Origin: Flavobacteriaceae bacterium
GTDB lineage: Bacteria > Bacteroidota > Bacteroidia > Flavobacteriales > Flavobacteriaceae
Assembly: GCA_013001365.1 (NCBI GenBank)
Contig: JABDMQ010000238.1
Location: 1 to 7,868 of the forward strand
Direction of reading: 5' to 3'
Length of the DNA stretch: 7,868 nucleotides
This document shows positions 6,936 through 7,868 of this stretch, piece after piece (within the stretch, counting starts at the first letter, position 1; each line of letters starts with the position of its first letter). Below the pieces are notes generated by a model. The model was given only the letters and a program-made list of their open reading frames with translations. It did no database searches and was not told the origin of the DNA. A program made the translations under genes and the position numbers.

Positions 6936-7868
6936 TAGGCATTTAAAATTTCCTCTAAACCATGAATGAAATCATTAACTCGATATTTATTCTTGGCCTC
7001 TAGATAATTCCCTACTATAATTTGAGAACAAAGTTCCCTTTCTACTATGATCTTATTTATTTTCTCAACAATACTTTTTGGATTGTTCTTCTCAACAAAA
7101 AAGCCATTTTTAGCGTCCTTAAAAATATCTGGAATCCCTGCATGTTGGGTCGTTAGTATCATATTTCCTGTTGCCATTGCTTCAAGAATTGATATTGGTT
7201 GCCCCTCCATAACATAATCCGTTGCTAACACAAAAATTGTACCCCACAAAAGTAATTCTTTTTTATCTTCTCCTTTAACAACACCGCAATATTCTGCATG
7301 CTCAAGATTCTTGAAATAACTCATTATTCGAGGTTCTTGTTTTGAATCAATATTACCTGCAATCTTCGCTTCATACTTAAATCCATTGCTTTCTAAAATC
7401 GTAAGAGCTTCCAATAAATCAAAAATGCCTTTACCTTCCATTAGATTGCTTAGGAAAACTATTCTCGGAACGAAATTGGCTGCCTTATGATTTATTTCTG
7501 GCCTAGTTGGGAATAAATACTCTTCAACAAAATTATATAGGGTAAAAATTTTACTTGATTCAATAAACGGAATCATATTGCCCCTCAAAGATTCTGATAG
7601 AACAATACCCTTGGTAGTTTTATTTAGTAATGACCTAAAAATATTTCTTTTAAGGCCTTTTAAACTCAGAAATTCCTTGCCTAGATGATTGCCATGAACA
7701 TGTATAATAATCTCTTTGCCCAAAATCCATGAAAGCAGAATGAATACAGAATATTTGAGAACTCCAAAAAAAGTTTGTCCAGGGGTTATATAAATCTTGT
7801 CTGCCTTAAAAATTTTATAGGCTAGCAAATTTAGTCTTAAAAAGAAAAACACCTTGCCAACCGAAAAT
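6935..7868 (-). CDS. GT4-family glycosyltransferase, 5' end cut by window edge
   Basis: A retaining GT-B glycosyltransferase of the GT1/GT4 superfamily, expected to add a sugar to the lipid-linked oligosaccharide on the cytoplasmic face. Residue numbers here count from the GTG at 7852. The acceptor domain includes YITPGQTFFGVLK and HVHGNHLG (51-58). The C-terminal domain includes IVFLSNLMEGKGIFDLLEAL (131-150), AGNID, and the donor-site EGQPISILEAMATG (216-229) with the E-x7-E pair E216/E224, then HAGIPDIF and NGFFVE. The GTG is probably not the true start: the frame stays open through five more codons to the window edge, and the glycine-rich N-terminal loop of GT4 enzymes is missing. About 50-80 residues likely lie outside. 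The stop overlaps the wcaF start (TAATG). The donor and acceptor are unknown, and the gene does not match a named colanic acid transferase well enough to label. Confidence 0.85.
   Translation of the reverse strand, partial: FSVGKVFFFLRLNLLAYKIFKADKIYITPGQTFFGVLKYSVFILLSWILGKEIIIHVHGNHLGKEFLSLKGLKRNIFRSLLNKTTKGIVLSESLRGNMIPFIESSKIFTLYNFVEEYLFPTRPEINHKAANFVPRIVFLSNLMEGKGIFDLLEALTILESNGFKYEAKIAGNIDSKQEPRIMSYFKNLEHAEYCGVVKGEDKKELLLWGTIFVLATDYVMEGQPISILEAMATGNMILTTQHAGIPDIFKDAKNGFFVEKNNPKSIVEKINKIIVERELCSQIIVGNYLEAKNKYRVNDFIHGLEEILNA

Noticed and set aside
1..7868. Search for tRNA, rRNA, CRISPR array, insertion sequence or phage genes
   Set aside because: Nearly all bases are accounted for by seven polysaccharide genes. 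The gaps hold no regularly spaced repeats, terminal inverted repeats or RNA-like structures.

Overview
The window is a segment of a surface or exopolysaccharide biosynthesis locus. All seven genes lie on the minus strand, so transcription runs from high to low coordinates. The A/T-rich sequence, the A-rich leaders with little Shine-Dalgarno signal, and two TAnnTTTG-type -7 boxes in intergenic gaps point to the phylum Bacteroidota. The gene content fits this, but I cannot name a genus. No RNA gene, insertion sequence, CRISPR array or integrase is visible. No stretch over about 140 bases lacks a gene.

In transcription order there are two blocks. The first (7868 to 5156) is tightly packed: a GT4 glycosyltransferase cut by the right edge, a WcaF-type O-acetyltransferase that starts inside the previous stop codon (TAATG), and a WcaI-type glycosyltransferase that overlaps wcaF by 8 bases and starts with TTG. 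The second block (5018 to 1) is looser: a complete WcaJ-type phosphoglycosyl transferase, a UDP-glucose 6-dehydrogenase (ugd) of the kind also found in animals and plants, a UDP-glucuronate decarboxylase (uxs), and a second WcaJ-type transferase cut by the left edge. Candidate promoters sit before the first wcaJ copy and before ugd.

A working model can be drawn from these families. Ugd oxidises UDP-glucose to UDP-glucuronate, and Uxs decarboxylates that to UDP-xylose. The polymer made here, or another in the cell, should therefore contain glucuronate and/or xylose. A WcaJ-type enzyme loads the first sugar-1-phosphate onto undecaprenyl phosphate, WcaI adds the next sugar, WcaF acetylates, and the GT4 enzyme extends the chain. 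In E. coli colanic acid synthesis WcaJ, WcaI and WcaF are assigned the first three successive steps, so their adjacency here looks like a transferable starter module. Flippase, polymerase and export genes are not in the window.

The least ordinary point is that there are two divergent WcaJ paralogues, one on each side of the ugd-uxs pair. The second is 10 bases downstream of uxs and carries several substitutions around its catalytic domain. Nothing here looks like a wholly new type of system.
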